In this document: positions 53,976 through 63,301 of the stretch, in pieces
Layout of the letters: the number at the start of each line of letters is the position of its first letter
How positions within the stretch are numbered: position 1 is the stretch's first letter
Source: an uncultured Alteromonadaceae bacterium
GTDB taxonomy: Bacteria; Pseudomonadota; Gammaproteobacteria; Enterobacterales; Alteromonadaceae
Reading direction: 5' to 3'
Assembly: GCA_938085045.1 (NCBI GenBank)
Contig: CALKGI010000029.1
Coordinates: 1-64,000 of the forward strand
Length of the DNA: 64,000 nucleotides
Position numbers and translations under genes: made by a program
Notes under the pieces: model-generated
Told to the model about the DNA's origin: nothing
Seen by the model: only the letters and a program-made list of their open reading frames with translations
Database searches by the model: none

Positions 53976-53991
53976 AGCAAATAAGTTGCCA
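53976..53991 (-). promoter_or_regulatory. Sigma-54 (-24/-12) promoter of the GGDEF/TonB-receptor unit
   Basis: On the minus strand the site reads TGGCAACTTATTTGCT, matching TGGCAC-N5-TTGCW with exact GG-to-GC spacing. An A+T-rich stretch lies between it and the upstream boxes, suitable for DNA bending. Confidence 0.8.
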
Positions 53992-54054
53992 ACAAATAAA
54001 AATACTTATAAATCATATTGTTAAAGATTTATTTTGATAATACATTATAGAATT

Positions 54055-54136
54055 GCTTATACGAGACGCTAAACACTTATAAGTTTATAAGCAAATTTGC
54101 TTATAGCTAGAAGTGTCGCTTATAGTATGCTCATAG
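54055..54136. promoter_or_regulatory. Enhancer-like cluster of GCTTATAG boxes with a 20-bp palindrome (unit 2)
   Basis: The cluster has GCTTATAC (54055-54062), a perfect palindrome TATAAGCAAATTTGCTTATA (54086-54105), GCTTATAG (54118-54125) and GCTCATAG (54129-54136). It lies 65-145 bases upstream of the sigma-54 promoter at 53976 and directly before the activator gene. The same GCTTATAG/GCTCATAG pair occurs at 47977-48038, which points to one binding protein. Confidence 0.68.
54097..54126 (+). promoter_or_regulatory. Candidate sigma-70 promoter of the activator gene, inside its presumed binding sites
   Basis: TTGCTT (54097-54102), an 18-base spacer and TATAGT (54121-54126) lie 33 bases before the ATG at 54159. 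Both hexamers overlap the GCTTATAG boxes, so activator binding could repress its own gene. This is inferred from position. Confidence 0.4.
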
Positions 54137-54158
54137 ACAATCATCGCAAAGGCAAAGA

Positions 54159-55727
54159 ATGACGACTTCTGATCACGCCAACTCAGTCATACTGCTCGTT
54201 GACGACAAACCCGACAACCTCGATATTCTAATTCACCAACTTGAAGATATTGGTCATGGGTTGTGTGTTGCACTGTCTGGAGAAGAAGCGCTAAAGTTGG
54301 CCACCGAACAATTGCCCAGCATGATATTGCTCGACATAATGATGCCCGGCATTAATGGTTTTCAAACCTGTGTTGAATTAAAAAAGAACCCTGTAACACG
54401 AGATATTCCGGTGATTTTTATGAGTGCACTGTCTGGCACCGACAGCAAAATCAAAGGGTTTAGCGTTGGCGGCGTTGACTTTATCACCAAGCCTTTTCAG
54501 CGCGAAGAAGTGATTGCCCGCATCAATACTCACCTTACCATTCGCCGGCAACGACTGTTATTACAAGCACAAAACATCGCCTTAGAAGATGTAAACAACC
54601 AACTTCAAGAGCAAATAAGCCAAACCCAACGAGCGCAAACCGCTTTGAGTATTGCCGATAATAAACTCTCGGCGTTAACCCAACAAGAGGCAAAACAATG
54701 GGGCATTGATGCCTTTATTGGAAACAGCCCGGTTGTCACCTCAACACTTGAAGAAATTCGCAGCCTGCAACAAGTAGACAAAACCAATGTGCTGGTTTTA
54801 GGCGAAAGTGGCACGGGTAAAGAACTCATTTCTCGGGCGATTCATTTTGGCAGCAACCGTAAAAAGAATGCCTTTATCGCGGTCAATTGCGCCGCCATAC
54901 CCAATGAATTGGCCGACTCAGAATTTTTTGGTCACGCCAAAGGCGCCTTTACTGGCGCGGTTAGCAACCGACCCGGCTATTTTGTGCAAGCCGATGGCGG
55001 CACCTTGTTTTTAGATGAAATTGGCGATATGCCATTGCAGTTACAAGCCAAATTATTGCGCGTACTCGAAGATGGCAGAGTCACCGCAGTAGGTGGCAGT
55101 AGCGACAAAATAGTGGATGTGAGAGTGGTTGCAGCAACCAATATCGACTTACGCAGTAAAGTTGAACAAAAAACCTTTCGCCAAGACTTGTACTATCGAT
55201 TGTCTGGTTACGTTGTGAATTTGCCACCTTTACGCAAACGCATAGAAGATGTAATACCGCTAACAACGCACTTTTTAACGCTGTTGGCCGAACAAATGGG
55301 CAGAATGACATCTGAAATCAGCAGCGAAGCCATTGAGGTTTTACAGCGCTATCATTTTCCGGGCAACGTACGTGAACTGAAAAACCTCATTGAACATGCG
55401 TTAATCGCCAGCCGTGGGCAAACCATTAAACCTGAGCATTTTCACTTTATTCACCACATAGCGTTAGAGGGCGGATCATTTCCCCAGCCGCCACAAAATA
55501 CGCAACCAGCGGCAGACGCAGCCCCGCCAACACGAGCCAAACAACAAGATGAACAACAAATTCTTGATTTCGCAAAAGAACACGGGCGTATTGATAACTC
55601 AGCGGCCCAAAAAATGTTGAACATTGAACATGGCCGCGCCTCTTATTTGCTTAAAAAACTCCACGGCGAAGGCAAGCTCAACCGTGAAGGGCAACGGCGC
55701 TGGGCGTATTATACGTTGGTTGATTGA
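54159..55727 (+). CDS. Receiver-AAA+ sigma-54-dependent activator with winged-helix-like C-terminus
   Basis: The 522-residue protein has a receiver (Asp59 in LLDIMMPGING, Lys111), a coiled linker (about 130-180) and a complete AAA+ domain. That domain has Walker A GESGTGKE (215-222), the sigma-54 contact loop GAFTGA (262-267) and Walker B LFLDEIGD (283-290). Instead of the usual Fis-type helix-turn-helix, the C-terminus (about 455-522, ILDFAKEHGRIDNSAAQKML then YLLKKLHGEGKL) looks like a winged helix. It should remodel sigma-54 polymerase at the two promoters described. It faces the GGDEF gene across the shared control region. Confidence 0.92.
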   Translation: MTTSDHANSVILLVDDKPDNLDILIHQLEDIGHGLCVALSGEEALKLATEQLPSMILLDIMMPGINGFQTCVELKKNPVTRDIPVIFMSALSGTDSKIKGFSVGGVDFITKPFQREEVIARINTHLTIRRQRLLLQAQNIALEDVNNQLQEQISQTQRAQTALSIADNKLSALTQQEAKQWGIDAFIGNSPVVTSTLEEIRSLQQVDKTNVLVLGESGTGKELISRAIHFGSNRKKNAFIAVNCAAIPNELADSEFFGHAKGAFTGAVSNRPGYFVQADGGTLFLDEIGDMPLQLQAKLLRVLEDGRVTAVGGSSDKIVDVRVVAATNIDLRSKVEQKTFRQDLYYRLSGYVVNLPPLRKRIEDVIPLTTHFLTLLAEQMGRMTSEISSEAIEVLQRYHFPGNVRELKNLIEHALIASRGQTIKPEHFHFIHHIALEGGSFPQPPQNTQPAADAAPPTRAKQQDEQQILDFAKEHGRIDNSAAQKMLNIEHGRASYLLKKLHGEGKLNREGQRRWAYYTLVD

Positions 55728-55734
55728 ATCCAAA

Positions 55735-55760
55735 CGTAGGAGCGCAATCCAGCTCCCGAT
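55735..55760. repeat. REP-like palindrome between convergent genes
   Basis: CGTAGGAGCGCAATCCAGCT followed by CCCG forms a GGAGC/GCTCC stem between the ends of the activator gene and frmA. It resembles short REP palindromes and may act as a shared transcription stop. Confidence 0.5.
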
Positions 55761-55766
55761 AAATGG

Positions 55767-56915
<1,149 letters not shown>

Positions 56916-56958
56916 TTAAACTGATTGCTTGATATACAACCATTATAATTATTTACAT

Positions 56959-56982
56959 AATAATGATAATATGGTCATTATT
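56959..56982. promoter_or_regulatory. Dyad between frmA and lysR (candidate LysR operator)
   Basis: AATAATGA (56959-56966) and TCATTATT (56975-56982) are inverted with an eight-base spacer in the 105-base divergent gap. This is the normal place and form for a LysR-type regulator site that controls both genes. Confidence 0.45.
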
Positions 56983-56999
56983 AAAAACACTCTTACGAC

Positions 57000-57893
57000 A
57001 TGGTAATAATGGCTAACTGGGAAGGAATTAACGAATTTGTTGCAGTCGCGCAAACGAGCAGTTTTACTCTAGCATCGAAAAAGCTAGCGATTTCTACCGC
57101 GCAAGTAAGCCGTCAGGTCAGTGCAATAGAAAAAAGACTGAACATAAAACTGTTTTATCGAACGACTCGCAAAGTTTCTTTAACTCAAGAAGGTGAGGTT
57201 TTTTACCAGCATTGCCGCAGTGTACTCGACGGATTAACCGCAGCAGAGCAAGCGATTAGCACCTTACAAAGTAAACCACAGGGGCTGATAAACCTTTCGG
57301 CACCGGTCACCTATGGCGAGCAAAAAATTCTGCCTTTATTGAATGATTTTGTGCAGCTACACAGTGAAATAGAGATAAACACCAATTTAACCAATCATCG
57401 TGTTGATTTGGTCGATGGCGGTTTTGATTTAGTGATTCGGTTAGGCCAATTAGACGATTCAAACCTGATTGCCAGCAAGCTTTCATCTCGCACAAATTTC
57501 GTTTGCGCCTCACCTGAGTATTTAGCAAAACACGGCGAACCAGACTCACTAGCCGCACTGAATAACCACAATTGTTTACTCGGCACTCGTAATTTTTGGC
57601 GCTTTAATGTAAAGGGAAAAGAAAAACAGACTCGGGTTAGCGGCAACGTACGCTGCAACAGTGGCATTGGCTTGGTAGATGCCGCGTTAAAACACATCGG
57701 TATTGTCCAGTTGCCAGACTATTATGTACGCCAGCACTTAGATTCTGGCAAACTCACCACTTTACTCAATCAATATCAGGAGCCAGAAGAAGGTATTTGG
57801 GCTGTTTATCCTCAAAATAAATACCTTTCGCCCAAAATACGATTGTTGATTGACTTTCTAAAAGCTCAATTGGTGCAAAGCGGCAATAAATAG
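57000..57893 (+). CDS. LysR-family regulator divergent from frmA
   Basis: The 297-residue protein (294 if the ATG at 57009 is used; neither start has a strong ribosome-binding site) begins WEGINEFVAVAQTSSFTLA with the helix-turn-helix ASKKLAISTAQVSRQVSAIE. A LysR effector domain follows, with LINLSAPVTYGEQKILPLL and FDLVIRLGQLDDSNLIA, of the CrgA/AaeR-like branch. Divergent placement beside frmA suggests it controls formaldehyde detoxification, possibly through the dyad at 56959-56982. Confidence 0.9.
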   Translation: MVIMANWEGINEFVAVAQTSSFTLASKKLAISTAQVSRQVSAIEKRLNIKLFYRTTRKVSLTQEGEVFYQHCRSVLDGLTAAEQAISTLQSKPQGLINLSAPVTYGEQKILPLLNDFVQLHSEIEINTNLTNHRVDLVDGGFDLVIRLGQLDDSNLIASKLSSRTNFVCASPEYLAKHGEPDSLAALNNHNCLLGTRNFWRFNVKGKEKQTRVSGNVRCNSGIGLVDAALKHIGIVQLPDYYVRQHLDSGKLTTLLNQYQEPEEGIWAVYPQNKYLSPKIRLLIDFLKAQLVQSGNK

Positions 57894-58056
57894 GGCATTT
57901 TTGAATGGCCCAGTTGTTACCAACCGCAGGTTTGTTGCCTATATCAACGTTGTTTTGCCGGCCGTACACGCTATTTCCCAATGTAAACCACGAAAATCAG
58001 CGACAATAGGCGTTTTATATTTTGCCTGCTAGAATTATTTCGAAATCGAGGCAACG

Positions 58057-59595
58057 ATGCCGCTCAATAACAAACAGGAATCAAAGAGCCCCATGCAAAA
58101 ATTGTATTTACTTTTGGCATTGATGTTCATAACATCGTGCAGTAATCAACAATCCGCCGATTCGGTTACTGCTATTAAAACAGCAAATGCCAGTAATCAA
58201 AAAGCCATAAGTTGGATAGAAAACAACCTGTCACCATTGCATGCTTTGCAAGGACATGCCAATCGAAAAAGTATTAACCAGTTAATGCTTGAAGATGACA
58301 TCCCAGGATTGAGCATGGCTTTTGTTGATAATGCCAACATTGTGTGGACAAAATCCTATGGTGTGTCAAACCTTGCAACATCAGAAAAAGTCACTGCTCA
58401 AACAGTTTTCACCGGCGCATCACTAAGCAAACCTTTAACAGCGATGGCTGCACTAAACCTTGTTGATGCGGGCAAGCTAAAACTCGATGAAGATGTCAAT
58501 CAAACGTTACTCGACTGGAAAGTACCCCAAGGTCCATTGACCGCACAAGAAAAAGTCACCTTACGCCGCCTGATCACCCACCAGGCAGGCATTAAGAATG
58601 ATTTGTGGTCATCTTATTTGCCGAGCGACCAGATACCAACACTGACCCAACAATTGGCAGGCTTAGCGCCGTCAGTTGACCCAGCAACCTCTGTTATTAC
58701 TGTTCCGGGCTCAACTGAAAGATATTCAAACCCAGGCTACTCGATTATTCAAAAATTGCTTAAAGATGTCACCTCACAAAGCTTTGACAACATTCTCGAC
58801 ACCTTGGTTTTGCAACCAAGCGGCATGAATGACAGCTCTTTTGCTCAGCCCATGCCAACTGCGCTGCAACAGCGCAGGGCCATTGGTTACGACGAAAACC
58901 TACAACCCTATCCTTACCGTTTGTTTCCCTATAAAGCCGCAGGCGGAGTATGGACAACACCAACAGACATGGCCAAATTTGTTATTACGCTGTTTGAAGA
59001 TTATCAAGGTAAAGCGCAAATTCTGTCACCATCTATGGCAACTGAGGTGTTCAGTCGCAATCGAGAGCGATTGGGGTTTTCAAAGATTTTTAATGATACC
59101 AGCGAAGATCTGGTATTTCGTCATTATGGCAGCAATCAGGGCTTCACCTCATACTTAATCGGCTCTTTGCAGCGCAAACAGGCAGTGGTGATAATGATCA
59201 ACAGCGACAACGGTTTCGCCTTGCTCGATTACATTGCCAGAGCGGTAGCCCAATACTACCAATGGGATTACCTGAAACCAAACATCTACCAAGTTTATGC
59301 CGACAAAACCCTTGATTTAAAAGAATATCAAGGCAACTTTAGTGGTGATGGCCAGACCGTTAAATTCAACTTTGAACAAAACAACCTGTGGCTGACATCC
59401 AACAAAGATGAAAAACCGCTAAAACTTGTGGCGGTGAGCAAATCTGCATTCATTGATACAACAGATTCAACCAAATACCAGTTTTACAGCCCTAGAGGGA
59501 AACCTGAAGAGGACGCCAAATGGGTGCATGTTATTAAGCCAAGTGGCAATGATTATTGGGCAGAAAAAACGGTTTCTAAGTCTGAACCTGATTAA
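58057..59595 (+). CDS. Beta-lactamase-fold serine hydrolase lipoprotein
   Basis: The 512-residue product has a lipoprotein signal ending FITSC (Cys28 from this start). The ATG at 58057 has GAGG five bases upstream; the ATG at 58093 gives a shorter, more typical leader and is also possible. The hydrolase domain has SLSK (Ser122, Lys125), YSNPGY and HYGSNQG. A C-terminal extension of about 90 residues with LKEYQGNFSGDG resembles the DUF3471-like lipocalin-type tail seen in such proteins. It is distinct from the paralogue at 29727. A terminator follows immediately. Confidence 0.82.
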   Translation: MPLNNKQESKSPMQKLYLLLALMFITSCSNQQSADSVTAIKTANASNQKAISWIENNLSPLHALQGHANRKSINQLMLEDDIPGLSMAFVDNANIVWTKSYGVSNLATSEKVTAQTVFTGASLSKPLTAMAALNLVDAGKLKLDEDVNQTLLDWKVPQGPLTAQEKVTLRRLITHQAGIKNDLWSSYLPSDQIPTLTQQLAGLAPSVDPATSVITVPGSTERYSNPGYSIIQKLLKDVTSQSFDNILDTLVLQPSGMNDSSFAQPMPTALQQRRAIGYDENLQPYPYRLFPYKAAGGVWTTPTDMAKFVITLFEDYQGKAQILSPSMATEVFSRNRERLGFSKIFNDTSEDLVFRHYGSNQGFTSYLIGSLQRKQAVVIMINSDNGFALLDYIARAVAQYYQWDYLKPNIYQVYADKTLDLKEYQGNFSGDGQTVKFNFEQNNLWLTSNKDEKPLKLVAVSKSAFIDTTDSTKYQFYSPRGKPEEDAKWVHVIKPSGNDYWAEKTVSKSEPD

Positions 59596-59623
59596 GTTCC
59601 GGCCCAAATCGCGGAACCGTTTT
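59596..59623 (+). terminator. Intrinsic terminator after the serine hydrolase
   Basis: GTTCCG (59596-59601) pairs with CGGAAC (59612-59617), followed by CGTTTT. The hairpin starts at the stop codon of the gene. Confidence 0.65.
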
Positions 59624-59628
59624 ATCAT

Positions 59629-59664
59629 TAATGCCTATGCGTTTTTACAACTACATAGGCATTA
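59629..59664. other. 11-bp perfect inverted repeat
   Basis: TAATGCCTATG (59629-59639) and CATAGGCATTA (59654-59664) flank a 14-base loop just after the terminator. No T-run follows. It may be a second, bidirectional stop or a protein site. Confidence 0.45.
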
Positions 59665-59879
59665 GTTGTACAAACAAAGGGTCTTTCTTGTGAAGAAGAT
59701 CGCAGCCCAGACGATGAGGAAAACTTAACGATTCAACTGTATGTTAACTGCATTTTTATGAACGACAATAACCTCGAAGGCTCGCTCCTAGGTATTATCG
59801 CAACAATATGTCATTTATTCTGGCCAAGTTACAAGTTAGACAATGCTCCTGTGCAGTACTCAATGACCGTCCAACCGAC

Positions 59880-61925
59880 TCAAGTGCCCCCATCAACCAA
59901 CAAACAATCTTCTATCGTAGATTGTAGCTTTGCCAGTTTGATTGGTTTTACTAGATATTTTTCTACTCCCAGCTTTTTGTCTTTCCCTGTATCACCATAA
60001 CCAGTACAGATAATTACAGGGATATCTGAACGAATGTCCAAGATTTTTGTTATTAATTGCATACCTGTCATACCCGGCATTGAGTAATCAGTTAATACTA
60101 GGTCAAATTGATTTGGATTCTCTTTGAACATCGATAATGCATCCATCCCGTTGTGACAAACGGTGACGACATAGTTTTTTTGCTCCAAATATAGCTGGTA
60201 TATTTTGGCCTGTTCAATTTCATCTTCGACAACAAGAATTGTCCCAGTACCATTTTTAACCTCAAGCACCATTTCTTGTTCTTCAAGAGTTGCCAATTTT
60301 ATCGTCGGTAAAAGCACCGAAAAAGTAGTGCCAACACCAGTTTCACTGATAATTTTAATTTCACCACCATGTTTGTCGATAATGCCATGAACCACACTTA
60401 AACCCAGACCGGTGCCTTGGCCCTGAATTTTAGTGGTAAAAAATGGGTCAAAGATATTGCGTTGAATATCGAGCTCAATGCCAACACCGCTATCTTTAAC
60501 ATCCAACTGTAAATAACCGTCAGGAAATTTCTTTGATATATCGTGTGGGTCAATCTTTTGTTTAAGACTAACTTCAATTTCTCCGTTACACTCATTACCG
60601 ATGGCTTGAAAGGCATTGGAGCACAAATTCATTAACACTTGGCACATTTGATTTCTGTCAGCCAAAATGGGCATGCAGTGGGTTTGAATATTTTGGCGAA
60701 ATTCAATATTATTTGGAATCATTGTGCTAATCATTTCCAAGTCTTCGTGAATAATAGCCGACAAATCATTCACTTTAGGGGTCCCTAAATCCATTCGACT
60801 AAATGTTAGTATTTGTTTTACCAAGGCTGTAGCTCTATCTCCAGCCAAATTGATAGCCTTAAAGTTACTTTCTACTTCCTGGCCTTTAACCAAGCGCATT
60901 AGCCCTAACTCACAATTGCCCATAATACTCGCCAGTATATTGTTAAAGTCATGAGCAATGCCGCCCGCTAAAGTCCCCAAAGATTCCATCTTTTGAGATT
61001 GCAGGAGCTGATTTTCCAGTTTTGCACGCTCGACCAATGTAGCCTGCAACTGCTGGTTCTTATTTTCCAACTGCAATGTTCTCTGGGCGACCCGTTGCTC
61101 CAATTGAGCATGAGATTTTTGAATCGTATCAGACATTGTTTGAAAGGCGTCGGCAAGGAGCCCTATTTCATCATTTGAAAATCCACTCACCGTTTGGAAA
61201 TGATCTCCCTCACCCAATTTTACAGCGTAGTGCGTCAGTTTTTGTAATGGTTTTGAAATAGTCACCGTCAGAACAGCCCCAATAGCTATTAAGATAAACA
61301 GTATTACCAAGGTTAATATGACCGTTTCCCGCAAGGAATCTTGTAGTAATTGACGTGCATTGTTCGCTGCCAGCCTGACCATAACAGTAGAAGCTTCTGA
61401 TGAGAATTCGTAGCCGCTTCGATGCCTTAGAAAATACTCACTCAAGCTATTGGTATATACCAATTTTTGAACTCTGTATTCATTGCTGGCAATCAAATCT
61501 AATGCTATTTGAATATTGTTGTTGTTAACTTCCCGTAGCGCTTGGTACTCCATTGCTATCAGCAGAGTATTGGCTTTGGCAATTTTCGCGAAAATGTCTT
61601 GGTCTTTTATATCACTCCCAGCAATCGCCTGTTTTATAACTCTGTCCAATTCAGGTTGAAATGCAAAGTATCTTTGCTCCCATTTTTTTTCTTGACTATA
61701 GGCATAGATACGAACACTTTGGGTGAGGATTTCATCGTAATAACGAATAAGGTGGACTAGGTTATCCAGATTAGTAGAATGACTAAGCTGGTCAATACTC
61801 TGAGGTATATCTTCCTCTAACGGTTTCGCCATTTTTTGCAGCTGGGCATACACCAAAATAGACACAAAGGTCGTTAAGACGAAAACCAGAAGAAAACCAA
61901 ACGACAACTTTAACTTTATGTTCAT
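59880..61925 (-). CDS. Hybrid sensor histidine kinase (HAMP-kinase-receiver)
   Basis: The 681-residue inner-membrane protein has helices at about 7-27 and 202-223 around a helical periplasmic domain. HAMP (about 224-275), a coiled coil, and a kinase core with the HDFNNIL-type H-box (GGIAHDFNNILASI, His325) follow. It ends with an ATPase domain (NLCSNAFQAI, KDSGVGI, GTGLGLSVV) and a receiver (Asp613 in VLTDYSMPGMTG). It starts six bases after the substrate-binding-protein gene, so the two are one operon. The binding protein may therefore present the ligand to this kinase. Confidence 0.92.
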   Translation of the reverse strand: MNIKLKLSFGFLLVFVLTTFVSILVYAQLQKMAKPLEEDIPQSIDQLSHSTNLDNLVHLIRYYDEILTQSVRIYAYSQEKKWEQRYFAFQPELDRVIKQAIAGSDIKDQDIFAKIAKANTLLIAMEYQALREVNNNNIQIALDLIASNEYRVQKLVYTNSLSEYFLRHRSGYEFSSEASTVMVRLAANNARQLLQDSLRETVILTLVILFILIAIGAVLTVTISKPLQKLTHYAVKLGEGDHFQTVSGFSNDEIGLLADAFQTMSDTIQKSHAQLEQRVAQRTLQLENKNQQLQATLVERAKLENQLLQSQKMESLGTLAGGIAHDFNNILASIMGNCELGLMRLVKGQEVESNFKAINLAGDRATALVKQILTFSRMDLGTPKVNDLSAIIHEDLEMISTMIPNNIEFRQNIQTHCMPILADRNQMCQVLMNLCSNAFQAIGNECNGEIEVSLKQKIDPHDISKKFPDGYLQLDVKDSGVGIELDIQRNIFDPFFTTKIQGQGTGLGLSVVHGIIDKHGGEIKIISETGVGTTFSVLLPTIKLATLEEQEMVLEVKNGTGTILVVEDEIEQAKIYQLYLEQKNYVVTVCHNGMDALSMFKENPNQFDLVLTDYSMPGMTGMQLITKILDIRSDIPVIICTGYGDTGKDKKLGVEKYLVKPIKLAKLQSTIEDCLLVDGGT

Positions 61926-61931
61926 CTTCAG

Positions 61932-62954
61932 CTACTCAGTTATAATTTCTTTCGCGTTGTCCAAAATATCTTGAGGAACAGTTATATTCAAGGCAGCAGC
62001 GGTTTTTAGGTTTACAACAATATAATTCTGTCTTGGAGATTCAGTTTTCAACCAACTGGGTTTCGAGCCTTTTAATATCAATGCTGCTTTTTCTCCCGAA
62101 ATTTTGGCTATTGCCTTAAAGTCGCCCACATTACCGACTAGGTGCCCTTTCAAAACCCCTTCTTTATTACACGCGAACGAAGGCTTTTGATAACGCTTAC
62201 TAAATTCAACAATAATTTCTTCTCCACCAGCATGGGTCAAGGTATCACAAGTCGAGTAAATTGAATCAAACTGGTCCTTGGCATTTTCGAGCTGAGTTTG
62301 GATTGCCTTTAAATCGACAGCTGCAATATCAATAACGTTTATACCGCGCTTGGCAAGTAACTGCTTAACATCCCGATACTGATTGGTTGAATTGGGCTCA
62401 CCTTTTCTATGAACCACGGCAAGGGTTTTGGTATGCGGGAAAATTCGTTCAAAAGCGTAGTATTGTTTAGCAAAGGCAACGTAATTTCTGGTGCCCACCA
62501 AATGATTACGAGAAGCATTCAAAGACTCAATGAGCTTGGACTCTACCGGGTAAGTACAAATCGAAAAAACAACCGGGATCGGATTTTTGTATTGCTCAGT
62601 CAGCTCCTTCGCAATCAAAGTGCCTGGGGTGGTCAACGAATAGATAAGATCAACCTTATCATCAATGAAAGACTGAATTATTTGGCGTTGTTTAACAATG
62701 TCAGTTTCAGAATTCATCTCCAAATACTGAATGTTTTCACCTTCAATATAACCATTTTCGTGCAATGCTTCTTTAAACCCTGCTACGCTTCGACCAAATT
62801 CAGAATTCCCTCCCCAACGAGAAATACCTATTGTAATCATACCATTAGACTGACGCTCAAAATATTCAAAAACCACTCCAACAATGATGATAATACTCAT
62901 TAAAATACCCATCAGTATTAACATATTACTGCGATTTCTGATTAGGCCAATCAT
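61932..62954 (-). CDS. Membrane-anchored ABC-type substrate-binding protein (PF04392-like) without transporter
   Basis: The 340-residue protein begins with a long hydrophobic helix (LILMGILMSIIIIVGVVFEY) that lacks a convincing cleavage site, so it is probably an anchor. The rest matches the ABC_sub_bind family: ITIGISRWGGNSEF, GFKEALHENGYIEGENIQYL, then DLIYSLTTPGTLIAKEL and ILKGSKPSWLKTESPRQNYI. No permease or ATPase gene is nearby. The gene is the first of an operon with a hybrid kinase, so a sensory role, by analogy with binding-protein-dependent kinases, is inferred. Confidence 0.82.
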   Translation of the reverse strand: MIGLIRNRSNMLILMGILMSIIIIVGVVFEYFERQSNGMITIGISRWGGNSEFGRSVAGFKEALHENGYIEGENIQYLEMNSETDIVKQRQIIQSFIDDKVDLIYSLTTPGTLIAKELTEQYKNPIPVVFSICTYPVESKLIESLNASRNHLVGTRNYVAFAKQYYAFERIFPHTKTLAVVHRKGEPNSTNQYRDVKQLLAKRGINVIDIAAVDLKAIQTQLENAKDQFDSIYSTCDTLTHAGGEEIIVEFSKRYQKPSFACNKEGVLKGHLVGNVGDFKAIAKISGEKAALILKGSKPSWLKTESPRQNYIVVNLKTAAALNITVPQDILDNAKEIITE

Positions 62955-63301
62955 AAAAACCTACAGGAGAGTTCATTAAATTTCATAGTCTTAAAAAAAT
63001 GGATAGTTAAAGGTACTATGAATTATGGCAGCTTATTCAACGTACCACCAAATAATTATCTTGAACAATTCAGTAGCCAACATTGTACTTAGGTCATTTC
63101 AATCACCTTTATTTTTGCTAGCTCCTGTCAAAAGATGCAACCAACAACACCTAACCCATTGATATTTATACCCTCACTAAAACATCAGCAAAACATCACC
63201 GCCAATAACATCAATCAAATTGCATCAAGGGGCGACAGTGTCGAATACTGATTCGACTTTTATCATCCTTTGTCTATCAGCGCGTTTTTACTGGAGAAGC
63301 A
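62955..63301. other. Divergent intergenic region with leader hairpin
   Basis: This 347-base A+T-rich spacer precedes a plus-strand gene (GGAGAAG before 63302). The only structured element is the hairpin at 63240-63261. I looked for a cyclic-di-GMP riboswitch pattern and did not find one. Confidence 0.45.
63240..63261 (+). terminator. Terminator-like hairpin in the leader of the gene at 63302
   Basis: GTCGAAT (63240-63246) and ATTCGAC (63251-63257) form a perfect stem with an ACTG loop, followed by TTTT. It lies 40 bases before the start codon, so it could be an attenuator or the end of an upstream short transcript. Confidence 0.45.

Noticed and set aside
62409-62903. 164-codon plus-strand frame antisense to the binding-protein gene
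   Set aside because: The minus-strand product matches a known family along its full length; the antisense frame has no ribosome-binding site.
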